This document shows, one piece after another, positions 7,194 through 7,770 of a stretch of 7,770 bases of DNA (its first letter is position 1; each line of letters begins with the position of its first letter). The stretch is from CALRBF01 sp041164045 (GTDB taxonomy: Bacteria > Patescibacteriota > Minisyncoccia > SW-4-49-11): NCBI GenBank assembly GCA_041164045.1, contig JBEAQD010000050.1:1-7770 (forward strand), given 5' to 3'. The notes beneath the pieces were generated by a model. The model saw only the letters and a program-made list of their open reading frames with translations, was not told where the DNA came from and did not search any database. A program made the translations under genes and the position numbers.

Positions 7194-7212
7194 TTATAAA
7201 TTATGAATTATA
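7188..7212. repeat. 14-bp tandem repeat, about 1.8 copies
   Basis: TATGAATTATA occurs at 7188-7198 and again at 7202-7212, separated by AAT, giving a 14-nt period. On the minus strand each copy contains a TATAAT, and the nearer copy supplies the proposed -35 of the pgk promoter. It may be a simple AT-rich slippage repeat or a set of spare promoter hexamers. Confidence 0.7.
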
Positions 7213-7248
7213 GATTTCGTAGAGTCACTGATCTCGCCGACATGGTTT

Positions 7249-7269
7249 CTCGTAGGGACTACCTTGTGA
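7249..7269 (+). repeat. Left copy of an inverted repeat pair (CTCGTAGGG motif)
   Basis: This begins CTCGTAGGG and continues with an ACCT...GTGA core. The reverse complement of 7601-7620 starts identically. The two align at 18 of 20 positions with one single-base indel. The copies face each other and enclose 372 nt, as terminal inverted repeats would. No obvious target-site duplication is seen outside them. Confidence 0.5.
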
Positions 7270-7276
7270 ATAAATA

Positions 7277-7307
7277 TCCTCATTAGGAGGAGGTGGCACG
7301 GAGTGCC
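7277..7307 (+). repeat. Two adjacent small hairpins
   Basis: TCCTC (7277-7281) pairs with GAGGA (7287-7291) around ATTAG. GGCAC (7295-7299) pairs with GTGCC (7303-7307) around GGA. The second includes most of the 13-mer that is repeated downstream. Neither is followed by a U-tract, so neither looks like a terminator. Confidence 0.5.
7289..7301 (+). repeat. 13-bp direct repeat, copy 1
   Basis: GGAGGTGGCACGG occurs here and again exactly at 7477-7489, 188 nt downstream in the same orientation. In copy 1 it is followed by AGTGCC, which closes a hairpin. In copy 2 the downstream half has changed and no such hairpin forms. Confidence 0.75.
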
Positions 7308-7350
7308 GGAGGTGGATAGTTGTTAAAGATATACTCTAGTCTATATTTTA

Positions 7351-7380
7351 CCCCCCCCTTCGGGTAATCCCTCCGAAGGG
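7351..7380. repeat. C8 tract and 8-bp hairpin
   Basis: Eight consecutive C residues (7351-7358) run into CCCTTCGG (7356-7363), which pairs perfectly with CCGAAGGG (7373-7380) around a 9-nt loop. The left arm also contains C(UUCG)G, an unusually stable tetraloop motif. It is not followed by a T-run on either strand, so a terminator role is unlikely. Confidence 0.55.
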
Positions 7381-7420
7381 AGATAAAAATCCTAAGCACA
7401 AAGCTGTCTACACCCGTCGA

Positions 7421-7437
7421 CTTCGTCGCCAGCGAAG
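7421..7437. repeat. Short hairpin
   Basis: CTTCG (7421-7425) pairs with CGAAG (7433-7437), with a possible extra T-G pair inside. It is one of the weaker structures in the hairpin-rich region and could be chance. Confidence 0.35.
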
Positions 7438-7473
7438 GACAATTGTACTACCTTTTTATAGACCGTAGGTGGA

Positions 7474-7502
7474 GGGGGAGGTGGCACGGGAAAGGGGTCG
7501 GG
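7474..7502 (+). other. Potential G-quadruplex motif
   Basis: There are four G-tracts of three or more on the + strand: 7474-7478 (five G), 7488-7490, 7494-7497 and 7500-7502. The loops are 9, 3 and 2 nt. The first loop is longer than the strict 7-nt rule but within extended definitions. The last G-tract is also part of the left arm of the 9-bp hairpin at 7499-7520, so the two folds would compete. Confidence 0.45.
7477..7489 (+). repeat. 13-bp direct repeat, copy 2
   Basis: This is an exact second copy of GGAGGTGGCACGG from 7289-7301, lying within the G-rich stretch that could form a quadruplex. Confidence 0.75.
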
Positions 7503-7520
7503 AAAACGGTAGTTTTCCCG
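7499..7520. repeat. Perfect 9-bp hairpin, GGTA loop
   Basis: CGGGAAAAC (7499-7507) is the exact reverse complement of GTTTTCCCG (7512-7520). It is the first of five consecutive perfect hairpins. No T-run follows, which argues against a terminator. Confidence 0.7.
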
Positions 7521-7539
7521 TGGAGGAAGGCTGGCCAAA

Positions 7540-7557
7540 CCTGTGAGGTTTCACAGG
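7540..7557. repeat. Perfect 7-bp hairpin, GGTT loop
   Basis: CCTGTGA (7540-7546) pairs exactly with TCACAGG (7551-7557). The next hairpin starts at the very next base. The loop resembles the GGTA loop of the previous hairpin. Confidence 0.7.
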
Positions 7558-7574
7558 AGCAAATCCCATTTGCT
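7558..7574. repeat. Perfect 7-bp hairpin, CCC loop
   Basis: AGCAAAT (7558-7564) pairs exactly with ATTTGCT (7568-7574). It is directly contiguous with the preceding hairpin, so the two stems could stack coaxially if transcribed. Confidence 0.7.
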
Positions 7575-7594
7575 ACGGCTGAGGAGGACTTACA

Positions 7595-7612
7595 GGCGAC
7601 TCACAGGTCGCC
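7595..7612. repeat. Hairpin within the right inverted repeat
   Basis: GGCGAC (7595-7600) pairs with GTCGCC (7607-7612), and a T-G wobble can extend the stem to close a CACA loop. The right arm belongs to the inverted copy of the CTCGTAGGG motif. The left copy at 7249-7269 lacks this hairpin. Confidence 0.65.
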
Positions 7613-7620
7613 CCTACGAG
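7601..7620 (-). repeat. Right copy of the inverted repeat pair (CTCGTAGGG motif)
   Basis: Read on the minus strand this is CTCGTAGGGGCGACCTGTGA. It matches the + strand copy at 7249-7269 at 18 of 20 aligned positions. It ends at 7620, just before the last hairpin of the array. Confidence 0.5.
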
Positions 7621-7630
7621 TACAAAACAC

Positions 7631-7653
7631 AATGGAGGGTTTATTCCTCCATT
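7631..7653. repeat. Perfect 8-bp hairpin, possible weak terminator
   Basis: AATGGAGG (7631-7638) pairs exactly with CCTCCATT (7646-7653) around a 7-nt loop. The + strand continues with TCTAAATAAC, and the minus strand with a GTGTTTTG stretch. Both are poor U-tracts, so a terminator role on either strand is only possible. Confidence 0.6.
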
Positions 7654-7694
7654 TCTAAATAACAAATTTATCTAAAACTATTTTCGCCCGGCTC

Positions 7695-7757
7695 ATCCAA
7701 TCCGTATCCACAGTTATACGGATGAACAAACTTCATCCTAACTGTGGAGGATTGGAT
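7695..7757. repeat. 63-nt composite inverted repeat with two alternative folds
   Basis: Three nested stems form one arm-to-arm structure. These are ATCCAATCC/GGATTGGAT (7695-7703 with 7749-7757), TCCACAGTTA/TAACTGTGGA (7707-7716 with 7739-7748) and GGATGAA/TTCATCC (7720-7726 with 7732-7738), around a CAAAC loop. The right arm is continuous over 26 nt. The left arm has two 3-nt bulges, GTA (7704-7706) and TAC (7717-7719). Alternatively ATCCGTAT/ATACGGAT (7700-7707 with 7716-7723) and ATCCT/AGGAT (7735-7739 with 7748-7752) form two local hairpins. Their loops, CCACAGTT and AACTGTGG, are exact complements. Confidence 0.8.
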
Positions 7758-7770
7758 AAGTTGCCCCTCA

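Larger units (their letters stand above)
7194..7770. other. Gene-free, GC-shifted, hairpin-rich intergenic region
   Basis: No reading frame here resembles a protein. The longest, 7443-7658 on the + strand, runs straight through the hairpins and encodes low-complexity sequence without a domain. I counted 61 G or C in 7461-7560, against about 14 of 60 in proS at 1021-1080, so the stretch differs sharply from the genes beside it. It is filled with inverted and direct repeats listed separately. I saw no tRNA, no tmRNA or RNase P RNA signature, and no CRISPR array. It may be a non-autonomous mobile element, a structured RNA or a remnant. Confidence 0.7.

Noticed and set aside
7249..7653. CRISPR array
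   Set aside because: Repeats are few, of unequal spacing and in mixed orientation, the hairpin stems differ in sequence, and there are no cas genes in the window.
7443..7658. 71-codon + strand open frame in the GC-rich region
   Set aside because: It runs through four perfect hairpins and the G-rich tract, has no domain, no Shine-Dalgarno and biased Arg/Trp/Gly content. It is an accident of low stop density in GC-rich repeats.
7704..7712. DnaA-box-like GTATCCACA, hinting at a replication origin
   Set aside because: It is one mismatch from TTATCCACA but stands alone. It is fully explained as the left arm of the composite palindrome. No box cluster, dnaA or dnaN gene or AT-rich unwinding element is nearby.
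7695..7757. Integron attC site
   Set aside because: The bulged, folded shape is suggestive. However, neither strand has the required RYYYAAC at the 5' side and GTTRRRY at the 3' side, and no integrase or cassette genes are present.
7157..7770. Known structured RNA (tRNA, tmRNA, RNase P, SRP)
   Set aside because: I looked for the T-loop GGTTCRAATCC, RNase P core sequences and tmRNA ends and found none. The hairpins do not assemble into any of these folds by eye.

Overview
The window reads as part of a small, AT-rich bacterial genome, most likely Candidate Phyla Radiation (Patescibacteria). The case for this is cumulative and partly inference. Genes are tightly packed with ATGA overlaps. Start codons mostly lack Shine-Dalgarno sequences. 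Core enzymes are short: a 404-residue prolyl-tRNA synthetase without the bacterial editing insertion and a 356-residue phosphoglycerate kinase. One transcription unit mixes glycolysis with envelope genes. TGA is used as a stop (pgk and the GT4 gene), so the genetic code in which TGA means glycine (Gracilibacteria and relatives) is not in use. I cannot name the phylum within CPR from sequence alone.

Layout. Positions 1-199 are non-coding: an interrupted palindrome, a strong rho-independent terminator for a gene off the left edge, and a promoter. Positions 200-1881 (+ strand) hold an RppH-like NUDIX hydrolase and proS, 5 nt apart. They converge, with only 20 nt between them, on a five-gene minus-strand unit at 1902-7156. 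In transcription order that unit is pgk, a GT4 glycosyltransferase, an LCP-family glycopolymer transferase, a GT2 glycosyltransferase and an S41 C-terminal processing peptidase. The pgk-GT4 and GT4-LCP junctions are ATGA overlaps, the LCP-GT2 gap is 2 nt and the GT2-peptidase gap is 17 nt. An extended -10 promoter sits so close to the pgk ATG that the message is probably leaderless or nearly so.

How the genes fit together (inference). The two glycosyltransferases could build a surface glycan, the LCP protein could attach it to the wall, and the anchored protease could trim or quality-control exported proteins. Transcribing them behind pgk would tie envelope building to central carbon flux. 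The NUDIX-proS pair is a separate RNA and translation housekeeping unit.

Positions 7157-7770 carry no convincing gene but are the most unusual part of the window. After the pgk promoter the composition changes sharply: I counted 61 G+C in the 100 nt at 7461-7560, against about 23% in a sampled stretch of proS. The region contains a pair of inverted ~20-nt repeats 372 nt apart, a duplicated 13-mer, a possible G-quadruplex, a run of five perfect hairpins, and a 63-nt structure at the right edge that can fold in two mutually exclusive ways. I read it as a MITE-like or structured intergenic element, possibly a structured RNA. Its function is unknown.
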